From Moesziomyces globuligerus (Eukaryota; Basidiomycota; Ustilaginomycetes; Ustilaginales; Ustilaginaceae), in NCBI GenBank assembly GCA_030849465.1, contig JARVLF010000022.1:186001-250000 (forward strand): 64,000 nucleotides of DNA, written 5' to 3'. Made by a program: the position numbers and the translations under genes. A model generated the notes under the pieces. That model was not told the DNA's origin and did not search any database. It saw nothing but the letters and a program-made list of their open reading frames with translations. Below are positions 44,168 through 54,165 of the stretch, piece by piece. Every line of letters begins with the position of its first letter. Position 1 is the first letter of the stretch.

Positions 44168-46222
44168 CTAGGATGAAGTAGAGGCATCATCGTGCGAGAC
44201 TTTGCCATTGCCGCCAGTCAGGTCCTTGCCAATGCCTCGAAGGATGGCGCCGAGCTCGTGCCTCGATTCCCAGATGGGGAGAACACCGACGGCGAAGCTG
44301 GTCCAAACCAGCCAGATGAATCCGATCCAGATGTAGGCCCCCAAGCCGGTCGCGTTCCAGATCTTGCGCGATGCAAGGCATGCCGGAATGAGCACACAGA
44401 GGATGATGGAGGCGGCGGCGCTGATCCAGCTCGTCCTGCGGAGCGTCCTGCGGAGCTCTTCCGCATCCAAACCAGCCGCTTTGACATAGTCGATGGTTTC
44501 GACCGTGTAGGCCATTGTCGATGTCGGTGGTACCATCTTCTCGCTGTCGTATTGGGCTTTCTCCGCGGTCGGAGTCGAAGGCGAACCAGGCGACGAGCTG
44601 CCAGAGTTTGCGACCATCCGCTCGACCACGTCGGCGGGAGCATTGATGCTGCGAGTCAGCACAAAGTGGTCCTCGGTCTCGGGCCAGAGAAGGCTTCCGG
44701 CGACGGTGATGATCGCCGACACGCCCAGAGACACGAGGTTGCCCGCCAGAGTCGGATGATCCTTCCCAGTCGTCTCGACGGTGACTGCTCCGTACAGAGT
44801 GCTCGAGGTCACCATCCAGGCGACAACACCCGAGACGACACCGACGACCATGCCAGCCAGGCAGGCCATCTTGTTGGTCCGCTTCCAGACCAGGCCACAG
44901 AAGATGGGCATGACCGCCGGAGCGATGATGATCCCTTGCGCCAAGTAGAGCCACCCGAGCGAGATGCCGGCGTAGTAGAAGATCGTTCCGAATAGCGCCA
45001 TGACGATGGCCCAGATGAGCACGCCGACGTGGCTCATGATAAAGATCTCGCGTTTCGAGGCGTTGGGTCGAATGTACGGCTTGTAAACGTCGAAAGTCAG
45101 GACGGAGGCCACGGCGACCTGCTGCGCTGACGAGGCCGAGGTGACGGCGAGGAACAAGATGATGAGCATGGCCACAGCTCCACCCTTGCCAGCAAGAGCT
45201 ACACCTGCGGCGGGAGCAGCAAGTCCGGCGGTGACATCGGCATCCGAAAGGGCGGGCATCAAGGGGTTTCCCGAGAAGAACAGGCCCCTCGCGCTCAGAC
45301 CCATCGTCATGGAGAACAGGAACGGGATCGCAAACCATGCAGAGCCTCCCAACAGGAACGCCTTGGCTGCCGTCGCCGGATTCGAAGCGATAGAACGCTG
45401 GTGGTAGCTCTGATCGCAGAAGACGGTGCCGAGGTTGCCGACGATATTAATCACTCCGAACGTCAATCCGCCCAGCGAGCGAAAGGTCAGAGGACTGCCG
45501 CCCGCGTTGTCGCCGATGCCGTTCGAAGTTTCGAGCAGCCTGACCACTTCGCTGACACTGCCGATCTCGGGCGAGGTGACCCAGACCTTGAAGAAGAAGT
45601 AGAAGATGATGACGAGCAATCCCACCGTGTGGGTGTAGTCGGCGAGCAGGGTGGCGCGCATGCCTCCGACGAGGACGTAGAGCGAGACACCGAGTGGAAT
45701 GAGCCAGATGGCCGCGAGGATCGGGATGCCGGTGAGCGTACTTGCGACGGCGGAGCCACCGACGACAAGCTGCGAGGAGACGAGTAGATTCGTAGCGAGC
45801 GAGAAGAAGAGCAGGACGCAGTGCAACAGCTTGCCCCAGCGGACTCTGAGCACTTCGAGGAACGTGCTGCAAAACGGTGCGTTGAGCTTGATCTGGCAGG
45901 CCATGATGGAGCACAGAAGGATCTGAATCGTTGCTCCCGCTGCGTACCAGTAGCCACCACTGATGCCGAGCCGATAGGTCACTGCTGTTGACTGTAGCAG
46001 CGTCGAAGACCATGTCCAGGCGGAGCAGATGCCGGCGGCGACGAGTCCGGGCTTGACCGAGCGAGATGCCGAAGCAAACTCGTCCGTGTCCTTGATCGAT
46101 CGGTTGGTGTATCGCTGCTGAATGAAGGAGAGGACGATCATGAAGCCTGCGAAGAAGAAGCCGAGGCCGCCGATGACGGCCCAGCCCGCTCCCTCAGGGA
46201 GCACCTTGGTGGAGGCGACCAT
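44168..46222 (-). CDS. dur3: Urea active transporter DUR3 (SSS family)
   Basis: High-affinity urea (and polyamine) symporter of the sodium:solute symporter family at the plasma membrane. 684 residues from the ATG at 46222 (MVASTKVLPEGAGWAVIGGLG), intronless, about 15 hydrophobic segments. Strong DUR3 marks are QQRYTNRSIKDTDEFASASRSVKPGLVAAGICSAWTWSSTLLQS, YWYAAGATIQILLCSIMACQIKLNAP, NIVGNLGTVFCDQSYHQRSIAS and LAVTSASSAQQVAVASVLTFDVYKPY. The frame is open to an ATG at 46378, but a TATA box (TATAAAG, 46394-46388) sits only 10 bases upstream of it. Transcription would begin inside, so 46222 is preferred. GATA-type sites lie further upstream. Confidence 0.93.
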   Translation of the reverse strand: MVASTKVLPEGAGWAVIGGLGFFFAGFMIVLSFIQQRYTNRSIKDTDEFASASRSVKPGLVAAGICSAWTWSSTLLQSTAVTYRLGISGGYWYAAGATIQILLCSIMACQIKLNAPFCSTFLEVLRVRWGKLLHCVLLFFSLATNLLVSSQLVVGGSAVASTLTGIPILAAIWLIPLGVSLYVLVGGMRATLLADYTHTVGLLVIIFYFFFKVWVTSPEIGSVSEVVRLLETSNGIGDNAGGSPLTFRSLGGLTFGVINIVGNLGTVFCDQSYHQRSIASNPATAAKAFLLGGSAWFAIPFLFSMTMGLSARGLFFSGNPLMPALSDADVTAGLAAPAAGVALAGKGGAVAMLIILFLAVTSASSAQQVAVASVLTFDVYKPYIRPNASKREIFIMSHVGVLIWAIVMALFGTIFYYAGISLGWLYLAQGIIIAPAVMPIFCGLVWKRTNKMACLAGMVVGVVSGVVAWMVTSSTLYGAVTVETTGKDHPTLAGNLVSLGVSAIITVAGSLLWPETEDHFVLTRSINAPADVVERMVANSGSSSPGSPSTPTAEKAQYDSEKMVPPTSTMAYTVETIDYVKAAGLDAEELRRTLRRTSWISAAASIILCVLIPACLASRKIWNATGLGAYIWIGFIWLVWTSFAVGVLPIWESRHELGAILRGIGKDLTGGNGKVSHDDASTSS

Positions 46223-46387
46223 TCGCGCGTCGGGCGAAAGGAGTGTTTGTGTACGAAGAGACGGCAAGCCCGCTGCAAAGCCTTGCTGGTCTCTGCTCAA
46301 CGAAGCGAGGTTCGTGTCAGGTCGAAGGTGGAAGAATGCACTGAGAAGGGCCTTGCTGTGCGACTTTGCGGATGGCAAACACGACTT

Positions 46388-46394
46388 CTTTATA
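46388..46394 (-). promoter_or_regulatory. TATA box of dur3
   Basis: TATAAAG, 166 bases upstream of the preferred ATG at 46222. It decides the start, as the ATG at 46378 would be upstream of or at the transcription start. Confidence 0.55.
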
Positions 46395-46583
46395 GGCGAT
46401 AGGCCCCTGGCGGCGTGTGGTTCTTCTCATATGAGGCGCCGATGCGTACTGAGAACGAGCTCACTAGTTGCAACACGGTAGGTTCAGAAGCACAAGCGAC
46501 TCTCGGGTGGGCTGTAGACAAGAGATGCGAGCTTTGGCTTCATCCCGATCCTTGGCGAAAACGCAAGGCGCGCAGATACCTTT

Positions 46584-46603
46584 CTTATCTTCGTTTGCTT
46601 ATC
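46584..46603 (-). promoter_or_regulatory. Paired GATAAG sites upstream of dur3
   Basis: Two GATAAG motifs on the minus strand (46584-46589 and 46598-46603), 14 bases apart and about 360-380 bases upstream of the ATG. GATA factors (AreA/Nit2/Gln3 type) bind this motif and control urea uptake by nitrogen source in other fungi. The function here is inferred from motif and target. Confidence 0.5.
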
Positions 46604-47329
46604 GCCTGCATCCCTTTTGCGCACCGACCAACTTTACCGAGCTCGCCAGCCAGACCTTTGCAATCTGATCTCCCCTTTGCCATTCGCTATTGCTGCCTAT
46701 CCACAGCGCTACTACCAATCGCATTTAGGTCAAGGGGGATTGAAAGAACACAGCCGGTCTCGCGAGCGGCAAGCGTCAGACACGCCAGTTCAGAGAGCTT
46801 TATCAGGCGAGGCTGGCAATGGAAGTCCAATCTGTCCAACACTGCCGTGGGGGTGGACCGCGCGTGCTGATGCTTTGGAATCGCGCGCAGCTGCCTGGCG
46901 GGGCAAGTCGACAGCTCCACGAATCTTCTGAGCTTCGATTGCATCTGACGGCTTCTCGAACTCAGAGTCGTAGAAACATCGACAGCGTGACTCGGCGGCC
47001 TCGTCGGCTTGAAGGAGGAAGAGATAAGAAACCGAGCCCGGCCGAGTTCTCGCGCAGAGTGAGGGGAAATTTACGCGCCACGCGTCCAATCACAAGCGAG
47101 ACCAATAAGGAGGTCCCCTCGTGGCGCACTCTGACCGGTTGAGCGCTGCCAAGCTTCGAGGCGGGTGGGTCACCTCGCTTTCAGCAATCAGCCATCAGCC
47201 CTCCAACCTCAGCCTGCCCTTCAAACCTTGAGCCATGCACATGCGCATGCCGTATCACGCTCGCATGGACGCGACCGGAAAATGCGGGCCCCCTCGTTCT
47301 ATCGATTCTTCGAACGGATGTTCTATCGG
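46604..47329. other. Intergenic region between dur3 promoter and the PPPDE gene 3' end
   Basis: No gene recognised; short frames only. Confidence 0.5.
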
Positions 47330-49324
47330 TCAGCTCGTGCTGGACGACACGAGGCAGATAAGATCGTCAAAAAGCCGGGACAACTCCTGCTTTTTAGCCG
47401 AGCCGCTCACGAGGCTGCTGTCCCGCTTCGAGGCAAGCATCTCCTTGGCTTCCAGCACCTCGAGCATGGGTCCCACGCTTTCCGTCCAGAACTGCGAGAG
47501 ATGGATGTGGAGCGTGAGAGCGGCGAGAAGACGGTGGAGCGTCTCTTCCGACTCGGCCTCGGTGGCAATGGCCTGCAGGAGAGCTGAGGCGAGCTCCGAT
47601 TCCCACGTCTCGCCGAGTCGGCTGCCCAGCATGGGAGCAGCGCCCGGATCGCGGTGGGTCCATTCGCTCCTTTCACAATGTTGATGAAGCGCCAGATTGA
47701 ACGCGCACGTGGCGGCTGCGCTGCGAACCCCCGCGTCCGGGCACAGCAGCAGGCTGGTGGTCAGCTCGAGGGCAAGGCTGCGCACGTTTTCGTGCGATTC
47801 GATGACTTCGACGAAGGGTGTGCTCGCCGCCAGATTGGAGAGCAGCCGAGCCGAGGTGAGCAGCAGCGGGCGTTGACTGGGGCTCCACTCGCCCTTGTAA
47901 GCCACGTCCGAGACGAGCGACAAGAGACGCGTCAGCCCGTTGACCTCCTTCCGATCTGCGGCAATGGGCGCTGTGAAGGCTTTGCGGACGAACGACTCGT
48001 GCAGAACAGAGAGACGGAATAGATCCAGGACGGGGAACAGCGTGTCGATGGACAAAGCTCCCGCGAGGTGCTGGACGGCCACGTTGGTGTCGCTGGGCAG
48101 GCTGTCTGGAGGCGGTCGGTTTGGTTTGTTGCCGCTGGCAGACTCGAGCCAAGGAATCCAGGTCGCAGCGATGATCTTGCGTGCCGTCTGCAGATCCGCT
48201 TTCTCTGCAAAGCTCTTGGACGGGTGGTCTGAAAGAGTCGAGTCCACTCTCTGCAGAAGCGAGTCCAGCCTCGGCACGCTCGAGTAGGTGTGAGGCTGAG
48301 AAGGGAGGGAGCCGAGTGACCTAAGCGAAGACGCGATCTGAGCATGTGGGTGTGGCGGATAGACCTCGAAGAGCAACGCGCTCACTGCTGATTTCAAGCC
48401 GGCGGGATCAGCCCCTTTGAGCTGTGCGTGTTCCTTGCCAAAAGCGAATAGCTGAATGGTAGGAGTGGCTGAGACTCCCGCCTGCGCGAACAGACTGGAG
48501 GTGGCTGCGCTGGACTCGACCTGGACAAAGGCGATGCGCTTGTGGTTGCCCGGTTTGGTCTCGTCGACGTGATGGTGGTGGGCGAGGTCCTGGAAGGCCG
48601 GCTTGATGATGCGGCAGGGCGGACAGGATTCTGACGTGAACAGCACGGCGACGCAGGGGAAAAGCGAGAGGATCTCCGTGAGCTGAGCGTGCGCCGTGAT
48701 GTGAAGGACAGGGTCATTTGACGGCATCGATGCGCCGCTCCCCAGCGCAGTGTTTCCCATGAAAGCTCGAGATGCAACCTGATCGAGCAGGTTGTTGGCT
48801 GCAGAGGCTGCAGGAGCTGCAGTAGATTGCAAAGAGATGTCGGAGGATGGTTGGCGGAACATGGCATCGATCTGCGGCTGAAGCATCTGCCCGAAGGGTG
48901 TGCTGAGGAAGTCTTGCGGAAGGGAGCGGATATGAGCTGGGATGTCGGATCCGGTGAGGATCTGAGCCACCTCTTGGGTGAAGTTGTTGCAGTTCCACGA
49001 GAGTAGATTGTAGTCTTGGGCACGGAAGCGTTGGCGCAGGTCCGGCAGCAGGGCTCCTTCGAATGTATCGCGATCGATCGAGGTGGTGCCGAGGTCGAAC
49101 GTTTCCAACGGGGCTCCATGATGCGAAGTGCCGGGATACACAACCGAGATTCCTTGGCCGAAGAAGTACTCGCGATCCCAAGCCACTACGCTGGTGTGCC
49201 AGATCCCGTCAATCTGGCGACCCGTGAGTGGCAGCGACATCTGCCGTGCCATGCCCCTCGAGAGGTCGTAGACGAAGAGCCTGACAGGATAGCTCGGATC
49301 ATCATTCGAATGATCTGCGGTCAT
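47330..49324 (-). CDS. PPPDE (DeSI-type) peptidase-thioredoxin-PUL domain protein
   Basis: 664 residues from the ATG at 49324 (MTADHSNDDPSYPVRLFVYDLSRG), intronless. Domain order is as follows. A PPPDE thiol peptidase (about 12-145) with putative catalytic His43 (DGIWHTSVV) and Cys112 (YNLLSWNCNNFTQEVA), as in deSUMOylases/deubiquitinases of the DeSI family. A thioredoxin fold (about 205-320) with C234-P-P-C237 (TSESCPPCRIIKPAF) and cis-Pro in SATPTIQLF. A C-terminal helical PUL-like region (about 390-660, including FPVLDLFRLSVLHESFV) of the Ufd3/PLAA type that binds p97/Cdc48. This architecture is known in fungi and plants but poorly studied; a role in ubiquitin or SUMO processing near Cdc48 is plausible. 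The upstream open frame starts at GTG and is not used. Confidence 0.85.
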   Translation of the reverse strand: MTADHSNDDPSYPVRLFVYDLSRGMARQMSLPLTGRQIDGIWHTSVVAWDREYFFGQGISVVYPGTSHHGAPLETFDLGTTSIDRDTFEGALLPDLRQRFRAQDYNLLSWNCNNFTQEVAQILTGSDIPAHIRSLPQDFLSTPFGQMLQPQIDAMFRQPSSDISLQSTAAPAASAANNLLDQVASRAFMGNTALGSGASMPSNDPVLHITAHAQLTEILSLFPCVAVLFTSESCPPCRIIKPAFQDLAHHHHVDETKPGNHKRIAFVQVESSAATSSLFAQAGVSATPTIQLFAFGKEHAQLKGADPAGLKSAVSALLFEVYPPHPHAQIASSLRSLGSLPSQPHTYSSVPRLDSLLQRVDSTLSDHPSKSFAEKADLQTARKIIAATWIPWLESASGNKPNRPPPDSLPSDTNVAVQHLAGALSIDTLFPVLDLFRLSVLHESFVRKAFTAPIAADRKEVNGLTRLLSLVSDVAYKGEWSPSQRPLLLTSARLLSNLAASTPFVEVIESHENVRSLALELTTSLLLCPDAGVRSAAATCAFNLALHQHCERSEWTHRDPGAAPMLGSRLGETWESELASALLQAIATEAESEETLHRLLAALTLHIHLSQFWTESVGPMLEVLEAKEMLASKRDSSLVSGSAKKQELSRLFDDLICLVSSSTS

Positions 49325-50340
49325 TGTTGCACCTCGGGGATGGCCGCAGCCGTTGTGGATGGAATGGTTGCGGTGTGAAGACGATGGAGTACGGTCTGAC
49401 GGGGAGGACACTGCGTCGGTCTGAGGTGCAGAAGTTCAGGGTCCACGAGGAGCTTCGTCAGCCTCCCAAAAGAAAAGTGCCGAAGGAGGCCGCGCATGAG
49501 TCCAACACCGCGGCGCCGCAAAACCTCCACCTGTTGCGATCAGACTTTTTCGATAATAAAGCATAGGCTTAACACCTTCAAGGCTTTTGCGAACGAGCGG
49601 TTTTCACAAGGTCCAAGAGGCGCATGAGCAGCTCATTCTCACGCCTCTGCAGCCACCCTTGCATAGTGTTTCCGAGCAAGCCCGCTCGGCGGCGCCATCA
49701 CATCCAACTTGCGGGCAGAGTTGTGGTGAGTTGAGATGCTGTTGATCAGCTCCGCCCACGATTGTTTTGCGGCCCCAGAGACAGAAAGCCAAGCTGCGTT
49801 GTCGCGTTCTGGTTCCAGCTCGGACTCGGACTCAGCCTAGCGATGCGCACCAGCCAGCCCGGGCAGACCGACCGACGCGTGTGACCAAGTGTCATGGAGA
49901 GTGATTTTGCAAGAATCGAGCTTAGTGAGAGAGGAGGGGTGTTGCTCGATTTCGCAGTTCGCAGTCCAACACTTCTAGGCGAGCCTCGACACGCCACGCG
50001 CGCTTCACGCTGGTGGCTCTCCCCTTGGGCACTCGGTGCTTTTCTTGGCCACACAGGCACGACAGGGTCCCCCGCTCTGCTCCGCCGAGCGCGCAAGGTG
50101 GCAGCTCGTTGGCCCTGGCGTCACAGCGCGCCACACTCGCAGACTCGTGCACCTCGCTCGCCATTCCAGCCCGAGCCTGGTCGATTCTAGCCACCCACGT
50201 CCGAGCTCTCGACACCACTGCCGTAGCTTCCTCACGCTCCGACTTCATCTTCTTCCCCTTCCCCTCGTCTCCCTCCATCAATACCGCTGCAGCAACCTCC
50301 GTGACGAGCATTCCGACCGCCCCGGATCCATACCTGCACG
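49325..50340. promoter_or_regulatory. 1.0-kb divergent promoter (PPPDE-Trx-PUL / Trx-PITH)
   Basis: Between two genes that both carry thioredoxin domains. C/T-rich leader sequence lies before 50341. No gene or strong TATA box is visible. Confidence 0.5.
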
Positions 50341-53300
50341 ATGGTCAAGGAAGTCGCCTCCGCGGCCGAGTTCGATGCAGAGCTCCAAGCCGCCGGCTCT
50401 AAGCTGGTCGTCGTCGACTTCCACGCTGTCTGTAAGTTCATCAACCATCGCGCCGCCCGCCGCCGGCAGTGCGCTCATAGTTGACTCAAGTCGGAATGAG
50501 CTTCTGACATCATTTACCTTGCCTCGTTTCCCGTGTTCAGGGTGCGGACCTTGCAAAGTCATCGCGCCCGCCTTCCAACGATTGGCTGCCTCGGTACGTG
50601 AACGGTTCTACGTGCCGTGACAGTCCGCTCCATCTCGCTGAATTGAAATGCTGACACTCCGCTCCTCGTGCTTCCGTCTCTCGCCCGGACCAACAGCACA
50701 CCAACGCTGTCTTCTTGAAGGTCGATGTCGACCGAGTCCAGGCCGTGGCTCAGCGCTACAGCGTCCGCGCCATGCCCACCTTCCTCTTCCTCAAGAACAA
50801 GAGCGTCGTCGATACTCTTCAAGGCGCTGATCCCAACCGCCTCACCGCCCTCGTCAAGCAGCATTCCTCTGGCGCCTCGTCCGCTTTCACCGGCTCCGGC
50901 CACACCCTCTCGGGCAGCGGCTCCTCCAGTTCCAACCCTTCTGGCGTGCGATCGGTCGCAGGCATCACCGATGGCCATGTAAGCTTCGAAAACGCCCTTC
51001 CCCTGCTTGTTCTCGCCGCCTACCTTCTGTATCTCTTCCTCGGCTAGCTCCTAATGCGTGCCGATCATCAAAGCTCGTTCAATACACATCCCTTCGACCC
51101 TCAGTTCCTTAGCCTCGCCTTGCGATACGTCGTGATGTTCAAGCTTGCTGACCCGCTTCCTTTACTTGCCCTTCTTCGCTCTCTTGTCTCTTGCCGTGTT
51201 TTCATTTGCTCAACACGCTGCCACGGCAACCACTTCGGCGATGCCTTGCGATTTTTTGCCTCGCAGTCCTCCCTCCTCAAGGCGGTAGAGCCAAAAGGAT
51301 GCTCCGCTCTCAACGAGAAGCCTGATCGTCGGCTGCACGACATCCTCTCGGGACCCGGCGGCGGCAAGTGGCTCGAAAGCGACGCAGACGAGCAACTCCT
51401 CATCTTCCTTACGGTAAGTGACCACTGTTGAACCCTCAGCTTTGGATCTCCCACAGTACTGCGGAGCCTCCTTCTGAACCTCCGCTTCCGGCCTCCTCTA
51501 TCCGTTTCCATCTCTTTCGTATCCAGTTCAAGCAGCGGGTCAAGGTTTCAGGTTTCCTTCTTCGCACGCTTCCTTCGCAACTCGCGCACGCTCCGAAGCA
51601 CATCAAGATCTTTGCGAACCGGCCGGGTCTCACCTTTGACGACGCAAGCACCGAAAAGGCAGATCAAGAGATTGAGCTCTCGGACGAACACGTTCGCGGT
51701 GGCGAGAACGGCGGAGGAGGGAAAGCCTTCTCTCTCCGGTTCGTCAAGTTCCAGAAGGTGGACTCCTTAACCATCGCTATCCTCTCGAACCAAGAAGACG
51801 CCGAGACCACGCGCGTCGATGCCATCGACATTTTCGGCATCGCCGAACACTCTACCGATATGAGCGAGTTGCAAAAGATCGCCGCCGAGGGGCGAGGTCG
51901 CGACACACCATCCAGTCCGGCTTCCATGACAGGGCTCAAAGGCGGCAGTGGTGGCTCGTTCAGCGCGCCAGGCAACGCAGCAAGCTTCAGCGCACCAAGG
52001 AGTTCCTCCATTCCGAACATCTCAACGTACGCGGAAAGACCCGCTCGCCACAGCCGGTCACACTCCACGTCGAGTTTAAACCCGCCCATGCCCCGCTACC
52101 GCCGTTCAGCTTCTTCGGCCTCCGCGCCTCCCATGCAGCACTTGAGCGAGGAAGAGGAGGACGAGGACATGTCTGGCAAACCTTACGGCAGAAATGACTC
52201 CGCCCAGTCGTCCTTCGTACCACGTGCACCGCCGTCCATGACAGAGGGCGAGGAGGCCGAGTTCGAGGCCGCTCAGGCCGCAGCACGCGAGACCCTCGGA
52301 GGCTGGCACTACGCTCCTCTCGCCGTGGCACTGGCGCCACCGCTCGGCGCCCTGCTCGGTGGTCACTCGGACGCGTGGTCGGACGCGATCCTGCTCATCC
52401 TGGCCAGCTTCTGGCTCTACCAATTCCTTCGGGTGCCATGGGAGATGTACTATGCCTCCAGGACCCGACACATCCTCGTGCACGACGAGGAGCAGGAGGA
52501 AGGGGACGTTTCGTCGGAAGGCACTGCGTCTCGCCCGGTCACGGGCGCTGCCGAGTCCAGCGAGCAGATCGAAGCGCGTCAGCAAGCAGCCGCAGAGCTT
52601 CGACGTTCGGAATTGCTGAGCCTGCTTTTCTGCATCCTCAGCCCAATCATCGGAGCCTACATGCTCTACTGGATGCGCGACACGATGACCGACGGCAACA
52701 AGTACCTCAACGCCTTCAACATCCGTCTCTTCACCTTGGCTGCTGGCGTCAAGCCCTGGTCTCACGCCATGAGCCTGATTCGACGTCGAATGCTGCACCT
52801 CCAGGAGCAGGTGCACTTCCCCTCGTCCAAGGTGGAGCGGATGAACCAACGCCTCCGTCGCCTGGAAGCCGATCTCTCGAGTCTTCGCAAACTTTACGCG
52901 ACCAAGAGCGAGGTCCGCGTTCTGCGCGATTGCGACGCCCAGCTCAGCCGCGCGGTGCGTCGCTCGGAGAGGAAGGAGGAACACCTTCGATTGTCCGCCG
53001 AGGAAAAGTTCAGTATCGTCGAGGGCAGACTCGAGGACCTTCTTCGCGAGGTCGCCATCAATGCTGAGCTGATCGAGGAGGAGCGCCGTGAGCGCGAGCG
53101 CGCTGCAAGCCTGCGCATCTCGCTCTTCGAAGCCGTCAAGTATTTACTTGGGTCGGGCCTCACAATCCGTCGCGCTGGCCCAAAGCACTATCTGCATGAC
53201 ATGCCCCGCAGCCTGCCTTCTACCGCTGCTCTCGGCATTGGCGCTGGCTCAATGGACTCGGACGCCAGCTTCGGTGACGTTTCGGGCGCACAAACGCAAT

Positions 53301-53830
53301 CGTACCCGGCCCAGGCCTACGGCTCAGTCGCATCGCCTCGGGCTGCTGCAGGCTCGGGTCCCGTGTCAGGCTTGCCCTCCCCTCCTGCGGTGGCTACTCC
53401 TCCGAGCTATTCGGCGACACCTCCCTCGGGGATCGAGCTGCGCGCATCGCGCGTCAAGGACGAGACCAGCGCACAACGCACGCGCTCGCGCAACGCCCCG
53501 CATCGTATCAGCGACCCGTGGTGGGAGCGCGGCATGGCATTCTACCTCTTTCTGCCCCTCAACGTCTCCAGCGCGGCGATCCGGTTGGCGGGCGAGAAGA
53601 TCAAGAATGTGCTGGAGGACTCAGAGAACGAGATGGCGAGGAGTCAGAGGAAGACGCTGCAGTACCAAAAGCACCTCGCGGATCAGCAGCTGCAGCAGCA
53701 TCATCGCAAAGTCTCGCAGCACATGCTCAGCCCCTCGGCCAAGCGCGTCAATCCGCCCTCTATCAAAGTCGTCACCACGCCCTCGGCTCCTGCCGCAGCG
53801 CTGCACGGCGCCAACAGCCGCGCTCGATGA
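50341..53830 (+). CDS. Thioredoxin-PITH (TXNL1-type) protein fused to a multi-TM region
   Basis: Exons 50341-50431, 50541-50593, 50697-50978, 51267-51413 and 51527-53830 join in frame to 958 residues. Thioredoxin domain (1-105): DFHAVWCGPCKVIAP with active CGPC and cis-Pro in VRAMPTFLFL. Exon 4 starts the PITH domain (about 143-308): CSALNEK, WLESDADEQLLIFLT|FKQRVKVSGFLL, PKHIKIFANRP, LRFVKFQKVDSLTIAILSNQ and TTRVDAIDIFG. Together these equal TXNL1, a thioredoxin that docks on the proteasome. The last exon continues without a stop through a Ser-rich linker into a region with TMs at about 451-470, 474-493 and 554-573, a coiled coil (about 600-720), and PWWERGMAFYLFLPLNV near the end. That may be a true fusion or an adjacent gene in the same frame (possible ATG at 52238). 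Retention of intron 3 gives a 164-aa form. Confidence 0.75.
50979..51047 (+). other. Intron-encoded hydrophobic tail of the short thioredoxin isoform
   Basis: If the intron after exon 3 (donor GTAAGC at 50979) is retained, the thioredoxin frame continues 22 codons to a TAG at 51045-51047. It then ends with a hydrophobic segment including LPLLVLAAYLLYLFLG. This would give a 164-residue tail-anchored thioredoxin in place of the PITH protein. The sequence shows the frame and donor; use of both is unproven. Confidence 0.4.
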
Positions 53831-54165
53831 GGACGGTTGCCGAGACCACGAAAACGTCTCGACCCGATGACCTTTCTGCCATCTTTGTGATCGACGATAC
53901 CACTGTTTATACCCGACAGCAAGCAGCAGGCGCAACGGCCGCTGCAAGTTGAACGTCCCGGTTTTGTCACCTCTTCCCCTTGTGTATTTTCTGTCTGGGT
54001 CGACTTGTCCTTTCCGCTTGCAGCCCTTCGTTTCACTGCATGTATCTCTACTCGTCTCATCGGTCAATTATTCGGTTTCTCAGGCATGCCCGGCGCTGTG
54101 CAGCCGGTCTGTGGCACAAGCATGTGTCTCGATGTTGGTCTAGATTGACCTAGGTCGGCTAGCGT
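53831..54165. other. Convergent 3' flank
   Basis: 335 bases between opposing stops of the Trx-PITH gene and the DUF202 gene. No coding signal. Confidence 0.5.
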
